Part shown: positions 55,501 through 63,341 of the stretch, piece by piece
Numbering within the stretch: the first letter of the stretch is position 1
How the letters are laid out: each line of letters starts with the position of its first letter
Notes under the pieces: model-generated
What the model was told of the DNA's origin: nothing
Seen by the model: only the letters and a program-made list of their open reading frames with translations
Databases searched by the model: none
DNA from: Rhodopseudomonas julia
GTDB taxonomy: Bacteria; Pseudomonadota; Alphaproteobacteria; Rhizobiales; Afifellaceae
Reading direction: 5' to 3'
Assembly (NCBI RefSeq): GCF_030813515.1
Contig: NZ_JAUSUK010000001.1
Span: forward strand, 930,001-994,000
Length of the DNA stretch: 64,000 nt
Program-made: the position numbers and the translations under genes

Positions 55501-56055
55501 GGCCTCGGTCTTTCGATCGTCCAGCGACTCGCACGGGTCTTAGGGGCGGAGGTGCGCCTGCAATCGGTCGTCGGAAAGGGAACCCATTTTTCCGTCACCG
55601 TGCCGCTGGCTATCGCCGTGCCGAAGGAAACAAGCGAGGGTGCGCTTCCTGCGCCACCGCCAGGTTCGGTTTCCGGCCTGACCGTGCTTTGCATCGACAA
55701 TGACGAGAAAATTCTCTCCGGCATGGCGGCGCTTCTCGCCGGCTGGGGCTCAACCCCGCTGACCGCCAGCAATATGCGAGAGGGGATGGCCTTGTTGCGC
55801 CGCGAGCGCACACTGCCCGACCTTATCCTCATCGACTATCATCTCGACGAGAGCGACGGGCTCAGCGTCGTGACCGACATGCGGTGGAAGCTGAGCCGGA
55901 CCGTACCGGCGATCCTGATCACCGCAGACCGTTCAGAAGAGGTACGTCAGGCCGCGATGAAGGCCGGCGTCAGAATCCTCAATAAGCCGCTCAAGCCGGC
56001 CGCCCTGCGAGCCTTGATGGCGCAATGCAAACCCGCACCCGTCGCCGCAGAATAA
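52552..56055 (+). CDS. SLC5-transporter-fused hybrid histidine kinase (CrbS-like)
   Basis: An 1167-residue membrane protein. Residues 1 to about 500 form a sodium:solute symporter-like domain with about 13 helices (WTFFGSVGLASHSGLGFLPIYIGP). A STAC linker follows at about 545-625 (HVTYGDLKETVARYLG), then a PAS domain (about 650-750), a coiled coil, a HisKA domain with His812 in AAGHDILQPLNA, an HATPase domain with DTGIGIP and GLGLGLSIV, and a C-terminal receiver with Asp1095 (LILIDYHLDES). This order is that of CrbS/MxtR, which controls acetate and carbon use in other proteobacteria. The response regulator gene follows in convergent orientation. Confidence 0.95.
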   Translation: MNNGLVAVLAAILYIGALFAIASYGDRRVQRAGASARPNLFALALSVYCTSWTFFGSVGLASHSGLGFLPIYIGPILMFTFGFPILRRIVALSKEERITSVADFLGARYGKSQAVAVVATLISVIGVIPYVALQLKAISSSISTMVPELGEDAAEALPLLGDTAFIIAVVLAIFAILFGTRHADATEHQHGMMLAVAWEAVVKLIAFLIAGIFVVFFLFGGPSELYALAVESREVQTMVSNGLVGGEWVAMTAIAFTAAILLPRQFHITVVENNSLAELERARWLFPAYLVAINIFVVPIAIAGLIAFGSSVDADLFVLELPHRADFPIVALVVFLGGLSAATAMVIVGCVALAIMISNEIVLPAYLKRQQTRQRDDMSRFILTVRRIAITVILLCSYAYYRAAGTAALASIGLLAFAAVAQLAPAFFGGLLSRRITARGAIAGMTSGLAIWTYTLLLPTFVKAGLIGEGFLNPGPFGIAWLRPQAMFGLHLDPLSHGVFWSISVNCALMILVSLARAPEAIERLQAKIFVPSEMGPTPALKPLRTHVTYGDLKETVARYLGQERTSRSFANMEQATGRSTDLSEPVDHQAVRFAEQLLGSAIGAASSRLVMSLLLKRSDPSTREAHQLLDDATEALHYNRDLLQSVLDHMRQGIAVFDRDLALIAWNRPFRQIMHLPIEFGQVGVSLRDVLRHTARIGFLGEGDPDRLADQRMQALVSRLQPFVSRHPATDCVIRIEARRMSDGGIALTFSDVTEEVESKRALEMAKSNLERRVEERTAELTRINEALKKASAAAQEANISKTRFIAAAGHDILQPLNAARLYATALSDRTKDLPAAPLVRDLEASLDSVEEIFRAVLDLSRLDTGAITPELRPFHLRKLFDQIRVEFEPMAREKGLEFRILPTSLSVTSDPSLLGRLLRNLVSNAIKYCASGRVVVGCRRKNAMVSIEILDTGIGIPVSDQEVIYHEFRRLDAGAKVAHGLGLGLSIVQRLARVLGAEVRLQSVVGKGTHFSVTVPLAIAVPKETSEGALPAPPPGSVSGLTVLCIDNDEKILSGMAALLAGWGSTPLTASNMREGMALLRRERTLPDLILIDYHLDESDGLSVVTDMRWKLSRTVPAILITADRSEEVRQAAMKAGVRILNKPLKPAALRALMAQCKPAPVAAE

Positions 56056-56065
56056 AACCCCGCTT

Positions 56066-56728
56066 CTATTCTTCGATCGCGCCGCGCCATTCACCAGCTT
56101 CGATGCGGCCGGCCGCGAGCACGGCCTTGGTGCGATTCTCGACGCCGAGCTTTTGCAGGATCGCCGAGACATGCGCCTTGACGGTCGCCTCTGAGACGCC
56201 GAGCTCGTAGGCGATCTGCTTGTTGAGAAGTCCCTCGCCCAGCATCATCAGAACCCGCACCTGTTGCGGGGTCAAGCTCCGCAGACGTTCCAGAAGTTCG
56301 GCCGTCTCGCGATCGCTTTCAGCTCCGATGAGATCGTCCGGGATCCAATGCTCGCCGCGCAGAACCGTGCGAATGGCTTCGGAAATCGTCTCAAGAGAGG
56401 CCGACTTGGAAATGAACCCCGAAGCGCCGAGGCCGATCGCATTGCGGACTGTCGCCGGATCATCCATGGCGGAAATGATGCAGATCGGCGCCGCCGGATA
56501 TTGGCCGCGTAGATACATGAGACCCGAGAAGCCACGCGCGCCGGGCATCTTCAAATCAAAGAGCACGATGTCGGCTTCACCTATGCGATCGAGAGCAGCG
56601 GCTACTTCATCGAGAGTACCCGCCTCAATAATCTCAACATCGGCAAAAGCGGATTGGATCGCGCTCCGCAGAGCATTGCGGAACAACGGGTGATCGTCTG
56701 CAATCACAAAAACAGGACTATCGCTCAA
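56066..56728 (-). CDS. LuxR/NarL-type response regulator (CrbR-like)
   Basis: A 220-residue regulator: receiver domain with DDH (11-13), phosphoacceptor Asp58 (LFDLKMPGA) and KSAS, then a LuxR helix-turn-helix (LTPQQVRVLMMLGEGLLNKQIAYELGVSEATVKAHV, residues about 150-185, given as the domain limits). It is the likely partner of the neighbouring kinase and matches the CrbR/ErdR type. I choose the TTG at 56728 (SDSPVFVIADDHPLF follows; AGGTGA upstream); an ATG at 56800 adds 24 unlikely residues. Divergent from the symporter gene. Confidence 0.9.
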   Translation of the reverse strand: MSDSPVFVIADDHPLFRNALRSAIQSAFADVEIIEAGTLDEVAAALDRIGEADIVLFDLKMPGARGFSGLMYLRGQYPAAPICIISAMDDPATVRNAIGLGASGFISKSASLETISEAIRTVLRGEHWIPDDLIGAESDRETAELLERLRSLTPQQVRVLMMLGEGLLNKQIAYELGVSEATVKAHVSAILQKLGVENRTKAVLAAGRIEAGEWRGAIEE

Positions 56729-57025
56729 ACCGTCACCTAATTGGGGGACAGGGGCGCAGGGCGCCGTTTGGCCGGGATGAATGCCGTAAAAGCATTGCAC
56801 AGAACCTTTTCATACCCTGTTATCGCACATGGTGAAGGACAAAAAGGGACATGGGAGATGCGCCGAATCCGGCTATCCTTCTCTTTCCGCAAACGGATCG
56901 GGTTCGCGCTGCAACGTTCCCAGCGAACAATGAAGGATATCGGACATGCCCGGAACGCGAGAAAAGCCGCGGGTTCGGCGGGCATCGAGGCCTCGTGAAG
57001 TGTCGAGAAAGGCGCGTATCGAAGC

Positions 57026-58924
57026 ATGAGTAACCTTCCTTATTCGATCGATACTGACTTCTTCACCGCTTATGCCCGCACCATCTGGGGCTTCTTTGTC
57101 GCAGTTCTGGTGGGGTCGATTCTCCTGCTTATGGCGCTCGATGCGCTCGGCCTGCCTCAAGCTGTAATCGGGATCGGCTGCCTGGCAGGATCGCTCATCG
57201 CGTTTATCGGCATCGGCCTTGCTTCCGGCAGCACGCAGGCCAAGGGTTTCTTCCTCGCCGGCGGCAGCGTGCCAGCGGGCTACAACGGCATGGCAGCAGC
57301 CGCCGCCTATCTTTCGACCGCGTGGTTCCTGCTTCTTGGCGGCGCCTTCAGCTCCTGGGGGGCGGCCGCATGGGCAATCGTCGCCGGGGCGCTTATCGGC
57401 CTTGCAGCGGGCGGCCATTACCTCGCCGCCCCCATGCGCCAGAGCGGCGCAACGACTACCGCGGATTTTCTCGCCCGACGGCTTTCCAGCCCGTCGGTTC
57501 GCCTTGCGGCCTCCCTCATTGTCATCGCCACCGGCTTCATGCTGCTTGCTGTTATCTTCAATACCGGCGGGCGCATTACGGAAAATCTCCTCGGCCTTCC
57601 CTTTGGCTGGGGTGTCGGCACGATGGCAACGATCGTCGCGCTGATGCTCATTCTCGGCGGCATGCGCAGCACGACGTGGACGCAGACGGCGCAATTCATC
57701 GTCATGTTCGTCGCCTTCCTTCTGCCGGTGGCGGTCGCGGCCGCCGAGCGCTACGGCTGGCCGCTGCCACAGCTCGCCTTACGTGATGCAGCCTCTGCCG
57801 TTCGCACGATCGCCGGTGCCGATCCGCGCGCAGCGTCGGAAGCAGCCGGCCTGTCCCTCTTCGGATATTTCCCGCCGGCCGACATTGCCGGGTTGTTGGC
57901 ATTCACAGCCCTGTGCAGCGTAGCTCTGCCGCATGTTCTTGAACGCTACCTGACGGCGCCTTCTGCCGCGAGCGCCAAACGCAGCTCACGCTGGCTTCTT
58001 CTCTTCGCCGGCCTGTTTCTGGTCACGGCCCCGACCTATGCCGCGTTCAGCCTGCTCGAGCTGCTGCGCGACGTGGTCGGCATGCCGCTGCAATCACTGC
58101 CGGATTGGATTTTCTCGCATGGCCAGGCAGGCAGCCTTGTGCTGTGCGGCGCGCCGGCCGTCTCGCCCGAAGCAATCAGAGCGGCGTGCGGCGCCCGCGT
58201 GGACACGATAGGTCTTTCCCTCTCCGACATCGGCCTCGCCAGCGAAACGCTGGTCATCAGCTTCGCCGAGCGTGAAGGGCTCTCTTTCGCCTTTTCGAGC
58301 CTTATCTTCGCCGGCAGTGTGGCCGCCGCTTTGTCGAGCGCCAGCGGGCTGTTGATGGCAATCGTCGGCACCGCCAGCCATGATATCCAACATCGGCTGT
58401 TGATGCCCGACATGCCGATCGGCAAACGTCTTCTGGCAGCGCGCTTGACGATGCTTGGTGCAATCGCACTCGCCGCAATGTGGGCTCTCGAGCCGAACCG
58501 CGCGGTGATCGATCTTGGTTTCCTGGCTCTCGGCCTTGTCGCTGCGGGACTGATGCCGGTCCTCATCGCAGCGGCGCGCGCACGCCATGTACGGCCACTG
58601 CCGGCACTGCTTTCGATGCTTGCCGGGACGGCGACGCTTCTCACTCTGTTCATGCTGCAACGGTTCGGGTTCGACCTTCGCGCGGCGAGCGGCGACGAAT
58701 GGCGACCTCAAGCCTTTGCGGCCTTGAGCGAGGCCGGCATTCCTCTCGTCGCCTCGATCTTCATCGCCATCGCGGCATCAACGGCGACTCTCATTCTGGC
58801 CTCCGTCCTTATTCCGGCGACTGCGTTGCTGACCCGGCGGGGGCGGCGCCTGAAAGCACAGATCGCACAACAGGAGGAGCTCGTGGGGGCCACCTCCGAG
58901 CGGATGTCTCAGCTGCCGAAATAA
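57026..58924 (+). CDS. Sodium:solute symporter (SSS/SLC5 family, ActP-like)
   Basis: A 632-residue transporter with about 13 membrane helices. The family motif region GFFLAGGSVPAGYNGMAAAAAYLSTAWFLLLGG lies near residue 75, and AALSSASGLLMAIVGTASHDI near residue 435 is typical of SSS carboxylate carriers. A short extra cytoplasmic tail ends the protein. The gene diverges from the response regulator gene and is probably its target; acetate or a related acid is the likely substrate, by inference. The 3' end overlaps yjbQ by 16 bp on the other strand. Confidence 0.92.
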   Translation: MSNLPYSIDTDFFTAYARTIWGFFVAVLVGSILLLMALDALGLPQAVIGIGCLAGSLIAFIGIGLASGSTQAKGFFLAGGSVPAGYNGMAAAAAYLSTAWFLLLGGAFSSWGAAAWAIVAGALIGLAAGGHYLAAPMRQSGATTTADFLARRLSSPSVRLAASLIVIATGFMLLAVIFNTGGRITENLLGLPFGWGVGTMATIVALMLILGGMRSTTWTQTAQFIVMFVAFLLPVAVAAAERYGWPLPQLALRDAASAVRTIAGADPRAASEAAGLSLFGYFPPADIAGLLAFTALCSVALPHVLERYLTAPSAASAKRSSRWLLLFAGLFLVTAPTYAAFSLLELLRDVVGMPLQSLPDWIFSHGQAGSLVLCGAPAVSPEAIRAACGARVDTIGLSLSDIGLASETLVISFAEREGLSFAFSSLIFAGSVAAALSSASGLLMAIVGTASHDIQHRLLMPDMPIGKRLLAARLTMLGAIALAAMWALEPNRAVIDLGFLALGLVAAGLMPVLIAAARARHVRPLPALLSMLAGTATLLTLFMLQRFGFDLRAASGDEWRPQAFAALSEAGIPLVASIFIAIAASTATLILASVLIPATALLTRRGRRLKAQIAQQEELVGATSERMSQLPK

Positions 58925-59382
58925 ATGAGCTTAAAGCTGCGCCTATGCGGGCGCGTGCGATGTTCGACAAGATAGACGCCTTGCCAGGTGCCGAGATCGA
59001 GGCGGCCGTCTTCGACCGGCAGGGTCAAAGAGACATCGGTCAGCATGGTCCGGATATGGGCGGGCATGTCGTCCGGTCCCTCCGTATCGTGCACCCAGCC
59101 GGCGTCTTGCGGGGCCAGGCGGTCGAGCGCGGTCAGAAGGTCCGTCTGCACAGAAGGATCGGCATTTTCCTGGATGGTGAGCGAAGCCGACGTATGCCGC
59201 ACGAAGACGCAGAGAAGTCCGCTCCGGGCTCCCGCCTCGCGCAGCCATTCCTGCAGCTCGGCCGTGATGTCGATGAGGCCTTCGCCGCGCGTCGGCAGTG
59301 ACAGCCCACTTTGCACGAGGCGCGTAGCCGTCGTCTCGATCGTCTGATCGAAGCTCACATCGCGTGCACGTGATCCCGCCAT
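58909..59382 (-). CDS. yjbQ: YjbQ family protein (UPF0047)
   Basis: A 157-residue protein of the YjbQ family, described as having secondary thiamine-phosphate synthase activity in vitro. Conserved features: VFVRHTSASLTIQENADPSV, HDTEGPDDMPAHIRTMLT with metal-binding His residues, and LGTWQGVYLVEHRT. It is cytoplasmic. The 16-bp tail overlap with the symporter gene is on the opposite strand. Confidence 0.95.
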   Translation of the reverse strand: MAGSRARDVSFDQTIETTATRLVQSGLSLPTRGEGLIDITAELQEWLREAGARSGLLCVFVRHTSASLTIQENADPSVQTDLLTALDRLAPQDAGWVHDTEGPDDMPAHIRTMLTDVSLTLPVEDGRLDLGTWQGVYLVEHRTRPHRRSFKLIYFGS

Positions 59383-59413
59383 TGCGTTCAGTCTCGCTCC
59401 ATTCGGGGTGTCG

Positions 59414-59902
59414 TCACAGCCGGTCGTCGTTGAAGTCGCGTTTCAAATCTTCGACCATGCCGAAAAAGCGGCGCATGACCTGATCGGTAAGATCGAAAAA
59501 GCGATTGAGCTTCTCCTGCTCCTCGGTCGTCATTCGCTCGTCGTCGCGGTTGGGGGTGGACGGAGATAATGGGGCGATAGTGAGCTTCTCAAGCTTGGTC
59601 TCCAGCCGATCAAGGCGTTGCGACAAAGCCTCGATCTCCTCCTGATAAGCGAGCCGCTCATCGGCGACGAGGCGGCAGACGGCGCCCTCACCCATGCTTT
59701 CGCAACGCGAGACCTCACCCGTCTTGGTGTCGAGACGCAAGGCGCCCTTCTCGATCGGCACGAAAACGTAACGCTCGGCGGTCGACCGATCGGCGACGCC
59801 ATTGGCAGCGCGCGGCGGCTCGGCCGCGATTCCCGGCGCCAAAGCCGACAAGGAGAGGCCGGCACCCATCAAGAAGACGACGGCAAGCGAAAGAGAACGC
59901 AT
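59414..59902 (-). CDS. Secreted coiled-coil protein of unknown function
   Basis: A 162-residue protein with a signal peptide (MRSLSLAVVFLMGAGLSLSALA, cleaved near IAAEP). The mature part has ERYVFVPIEKGALRLDTKTGEVSRCE, a short beta segment with two Cys residues (SRCES, AVCRL), then a coiled coil (EEIEALSQRLDRLETKLEKL) and an acidic C-terminal helix. I do not recognise a named family; similar exported proteins are common in Hyphomicrobiales. An in-frame ATG at 59926 is an alternative start. Confidence 0.75.
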   Translation of the reverse strand: MRSLSLAVVFLMGAGLSLSALAPGIAAEPPRAANGVADRSTAERYVFVPIEKGALRLDTKTGEVSRCESMGEGAVCRLVADERLAYQEEIEALSQRLDRLETKLEKLTIAPLSPSTPNRDDERMTTEEQEKLNRFFDLTDQVMRRFFGMVEDLKRDFNDDRL

Positions 59903-59977
59903 GGCTCTGACCTTTTTGATGTGCACAAATGCGCAGCGGCGACGGCACCGCTTTCAGCGCGGCGCAGCTTCGTTATC

Positions 59978-60352
59978 ATGGCGGCTGCAATGCAGCATCT
60001 CATCTACAAGATAGCGCCAAAGGCCCTGTGGCGCGAGGCCGAGGCCGCTGGCGTCTTTCACGGAGCCCCAGTCGACCACGCCGACGGCTTCATCCATTTC
60101 TCAAGCGCCGAGCAGGTCGGCGAAACGGCCGCCAGGCATTTTGCCGGCCAGAACGATTGCGTGATCGTCGCCGTGGATGCGGACAGGCTCGGGCCAGCCC
60201 TCACATGGGAGCCGTCGCGCGGCGGCGCGCTTTTCCCGCATCTTTACGGCCCCTTGCCGCTTTCATCTGTTTTATGGGTGAAAGATCTGCCCCTTGGCGA
60301 GGATGGGCGGCACCGTCTGCCGAAGGAGATCTTGGCGGAGGGCGGCGCGTGA
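59978..60352 (+). CDS. DUF952 family protein
   Basis: A 124-residue DUF952 protein: IYKIAPKALWREAEAAGVFHG, DHADGFIHFSSAEQVGETAARHF, and FPHLYGPLPLSSVLWVKDLP. The fold is related to ADP-ribosyltransferase-like or RNA 2'-phosphotransferase folds in other members, but no function is proven. A second ATG at 59990 is possible. Its stop overlaps the pyrD start (GTGA), so the two are co-translated. Confidence 0.9.
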   Translation: MAAAMQHLIYKIAPKALWREAEAAGVFHGAPVDHADGFIHFSSAEQVGETAARHFAGQNDCVIVAVDADRLGPALTWEPSRGGALFPHLYGPLPLSSVLWVKDLPLGEDGRHRLPKEILAEGGA

Positions 60353-61437
60353 ACCTGGATCACATGGCGGCCGGGCTTATGCGGCTCCTGCCGCCAGAGC
60401 GGGCTCATGCACTCGCCTTCGCGATGCTCAAGCGCTTCGGGCAGACCAGCCGCGGGCGCAACGCGCATGGCAAGCTCGCGGTCAACCTCTTCGGTCTCTC
60501 CTTCGCCAATCCGGTCGGCCTCGCCGCCGGTTTCGACAAGAACGCGGAAGCCATCGACGGGCTTCTCAATCTCGGCTTTGGTTCGATCGAGATCGGCACT
60601 GTGACGCCGCGCCCGCAGAGCGGCAATCCGCGCCCACGGCTCTTCCGGCTGACTTCCGACCGCGCCATCATCAACCGCATGGGCTTCAACAATGACGGTC
60701 ACGAGGCCGTCGCCCGGCGCCTCGAAGAACGACGCGGCCGCGGTGGACTCGTCGGCGTCAATATCGGCGCCAACCGCGACCAGGAGGATCCGGCGGCCGA
60801 TTATGTCGCCGGCATTCGCCGCTTCGCCCAGCTTGCGAGCTGGCTCACTATCAACATTTCCTCACCCAATACGCCAGGATTGCGCGGTCTTCAGGAGGCA
60901 GGGACCTTCGACCGGCTTCTTGGCCGCTGCCTGGAGGCTCGCGAAGCGGTGCCGTCGCCGCGGCGCGTCCCGCTTCTCGTCAAGATCGCGCCGGATCTCA
61001 ATGAAAAGCAGCTCGCCTCGCTCATCGAGACCAGTGTCGATATGGGCGTCAGCGGGCTCATCATCTCCAACACCACGATTGCGCGCCCGCCCCTCAAGGC
61101 GAAGCGACTGGCGGAAGAAAAGGGCGGCCTGTCGGGCCTCCCGCTTTTCACCCCCTCGACGGCCATGCTGGCCCGCGCCCGCCAACTCGCAGGGCCGAAG
61201 CTGCCGCTGATCGGCGTCGGCGGCATCCATGATGCACATTCCGCCTGGTCGAAGCTGGTGGCGGGCGCCGATCTCGTTCAGGTCTATACGGGCTTCATCT
61301 TCGAAGGCCCGCGCTTCGCACAGCACATCAAGTCCGGCCTTTCAAAAGAGCTCGCCAAGCGGAATTTCGACGCCATCAGTGATGCGCGTGACATCGAGAC
61401 GGCCCGCTGGGCGGCTGCCTGGCCGCCGCAAGATTAA
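60349..61437 (+). CDS. pyrD: Dihydroorotate dehydrogenase (quinone), class 2
   Basis: A 362-residue membrane-associated FMN enzyme that oxidises dihydroorotate to orotate with quinone in pyrimidine synthesis. Features: N-terminal membrane-associating helices, NPVGLAAGFDKNAEAIDGL, GTVTPRPQSGNPRPRLFRL, NRMGFNNDG, NISSPNTPGLRGLQ with the class 2 catalytic Ser, and GVGGIHD plus QVYTGFIFEGP for FMN binding. It starts with GTG at 60349, overlapping the DUF952 stop. Confidence 0.97.
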   Translation: MNLDHMAAGLMRLLPPERAHALAFAMLKRFGQTSRGRNAHGKLAVNLFGLSFANPVGLAAGFDKNAEAIDGLLNLGFGSIEIGTVTPRPQSGNPRPRLFRLTSDRAIINRMGFNNDGHEAVARRLEERRGRGGLVGVNIGANRDQEDPAADYVAGIRRFAQLASWLTINISSPNTPGLRGLQEAGTFDRLLGRCLEAREAVPSPRRVPLLVKIAPDLNEKQLASLIETSVDMGVSGLIISNTTIARPPLKAKRLAEEKGGLSGLPLFTPSTAMLARARQLAGPKLPLIGVGGIHDAHSAWSKLVAGADLVQVYTGFIFEGPRFAQHIKSGLSKELAKRNFDAISDARDIETARWAAAWPPQD

Positions 61438-61465
61438 CTCTCAGAACCGCGACCACTGCAACGCC

Positions 61466-62863
61466 TCAGATCGCAGCCCTCTCCATGCCCTGTCGCTTGA
61501 CGGGCAGCCGCCAGGCGAGCGTCAAACCGCGCAGCCCGAGAAAGACGAGAAGGGCCGCCCACAGGCCGTGATTGCCGAAAGACGGAACGAGGGCAAAACA
61601 CAGGACAAAAAAGCTGGCGAGAGAGGCGAGCATCATATTGCGCATCTCCTTCGACCAGGTGGCGCCGATAAAGACGCCGTCCATCTGGAAGGCGAGCACG
61701 CCAGCCAGCGGCGTCAGGCAGGCCCAGGGAAGATAAAGCCGGGCCGCGTCCCGCACGGCCTGCGACGTCGTCATCATGTCGACAAGTGTTCTTCCAGCGA
61801 AAAAGTAGAGCCCGGCGAGCGACAGAGCGAGCACGAAGCCCCAGACAACCGTCAGACGCACGGCGCGGTCGAAGGCCGGAGGAAAACGCGCGCCGACGGC
61901 GCGTCCGACGAGCTGTTCGGCCGCGTTGGCAAAACCGTCGAGAAAATATCCGGCGACCAGAAAGAAGTGCATCAACACAGAATTGGCCGCGAGCGTGATC
62001 GCGCCGAGAGCCGCGCCCTGGCGGGTGAAAAAGGCAAAGGCGAAGAGCACCGAAAAGGAGCGGATCATGATATCGCGATTGACGACGATGAGCCGCGCAA
62101 AGCCGGCCTTATCGAACACACGCTTGAGAGATGGCCGCTGTGCGCCGCTCACATGCGGGATGAGGAAGGGGAGGAAAGCGAAAAAAGCCACCATCTCGGC
62201 AATGACCGACGCCGCCGCGACGCCGGTAACTCCCCAGCCAAAATCCAGCACGAAGAGGAGCGACAGGACGATATTGGTGAGCGTCAGCACCGTCTGCAGC
62301 GCCAGCACCAGAAAGGAACGGCCGATGCCGAGGGCCCAGCCGACGAGCGCGTAGTTCGCCAGCATGAAGGGTGCAGCCCAAATGCGCACCAGGAGATAAT
62401 TGGAGGTCGCATCGGCAACCTTCGGTCCGACATCCATGGCGACGATGCCAAGGCGCGTGACCGGCACCTGACAAAGGATGATGACGAGGCCGGCAACGAG
62501 CGCGATCAGAAGCGCGCGCACAAGGGTCGCCTGCTCCTCCTTGCGATCGTTGGCGCCAAATGCCTGGGCGACGAGACCCGTCGTGCCGGAACGCAAGAAA
62601 TTGAGGGTCGTGAAGATCACGTCGAGGATAATGGCGCCGACGGCGATGCCGCCGATGAGCGCCGCGTCTCCGAGCTGGCCAATCACGGCCGTATCCACCA
62701 GTCCCGCGAGCGGCACCGAAAGGTAGGCGAGCGTCATTGGCACGGCGATGCCGAGGACCAGCCGATTGTTGACCACAAAAGGCTTTGGGGCGGGGTCCAT
62801 CTCGGGCTTTGCGGGGGCGCCTGCTTTGTCAGGCGATTGGACGGGGCTCGTCTCGCTCATCAT
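61466..62863 (-). CDS. MATE-family efflux transporter (DinF-like)
   Basis: A 465-residue exporter with 12 helices after a cytoplasmic N-terminus of about 35 residues. The first helix region PMTLAYLSVPLAGLVDTAVIGQLGD is the MATE signature of the DinF-like subgroup, and FLRSGTTGLVAQAFGA follows. It likely exports cationic drugs or metabolites using a Na+ or H+ gradient. It converges on pyrD with 28 bp between. Confidence 0.93.
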   Translation of the reverse strand: MMSETSPVQSPDKAGAPAKPEMDPAPKPFVVNNRLVLGIAVPMTLAYLSVPLAGLVDTAVIGQLGDAALIGGIAVGAIILDVIFTTLNFLRSGTTGLVAQAFGANDRKEEQATLVRALLIALVAGLVIILCQVPVTRLGIVAMDVGPKVADATSNYLLVRIWAAPFMLANYALVGWALGIGRSFLVLALQTVLTLTNIVLSLLFVLDFGWGVTGVAAASVIAEMVAFFAFLPFLIPHVSGAQRPSLKRVFDKAGFARLIVVNRDIMIRSFSVLFAFAFFTRQGAALGAITLAANSVLMHFFLVAGYFLDGFANAAEQLVGRAVGARFPPAFDRAVRLTVVWGFVLALSLAGLYFFAGRTLVDMMTTSQAVRDAARLYLPWACLTPLAGVLAFQMDGVFIGATWSKEMRNMMLASLASFFVLCFALVPSFGNHGLWAALLVFLGLRGLTLAWRLPVKRQGMERAAI

Positions 62864-62975
62864 CTATGCCATACAGCAAACCGCCGGCCGCGAAACCACT
62901 ACAAAAGTTCACACTATGTTCCAAGCGCCGAATGTTCCAAGCGCTGTTCGCAATGAGTGGCGCGCCCGCGAGACA

Positions 62976-63254
62976 TCAGTCCCGGCGCCCGCCCATCAGG
63001 GAGAGCAAGCGCATGATGAGAAAGATCGGCACCACTATGAGCGCGCCAAAAAGAAAGTAGCCGAAGGCGTCGGAAAAGACGGCGAAGCCCATATGGTAGA
63101 CGCGCATGACGAAACGCTCCGCCCAATAATAAATGTCGAACGGATGCACGTTGAGCACCGACAGCACGAGGCCGACGATCACTGACAGGACGATGAGACG
63201 AAGAAGGACCCGAAAAGGGGAATCGCCCAGGAAGCGTGTCATCCGGCCCGCCAT
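62976..63254 (-). CDS. DUF6460 small membrane protein
   Basis: A 92-residue protein with two membrane helices (about residues 18-38 and 62-84) and FDIYYWAERFV between. The pattern matches the DUF6460 family of Hyphomicrobiales, sometimes mislabelled as integrase. Function unknown. The ATG at 63254 has GAGGAG at ideal distance; a GTG at 63260 adds two residues. Confidence 0.88.
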   Translation of the reverse strand: MAGRMTRFLGDSPFRVLLRLIVLSVIVGLVLSVLNVHPFDIYYWAERFVMRVYHMGFAVFSDAFGYFLFGALIVVPIFLIMRLLSLMGGRRD

Positions 63255-63341
63255 ACTCACGTCTCCTCTTGTGCGACCGGCTGAGAGCTAGGGTTTCGCA
63301 GCACGAATGGCAAGCCGATACCTCAAGAGATCGATCGTCGA

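Noticed and set aside
61229-62956. Plus-strand 575-codon open frame across the MATE gene
   Set aside because: No motif and antisense composition; the MATE protein on the other strand is clear.
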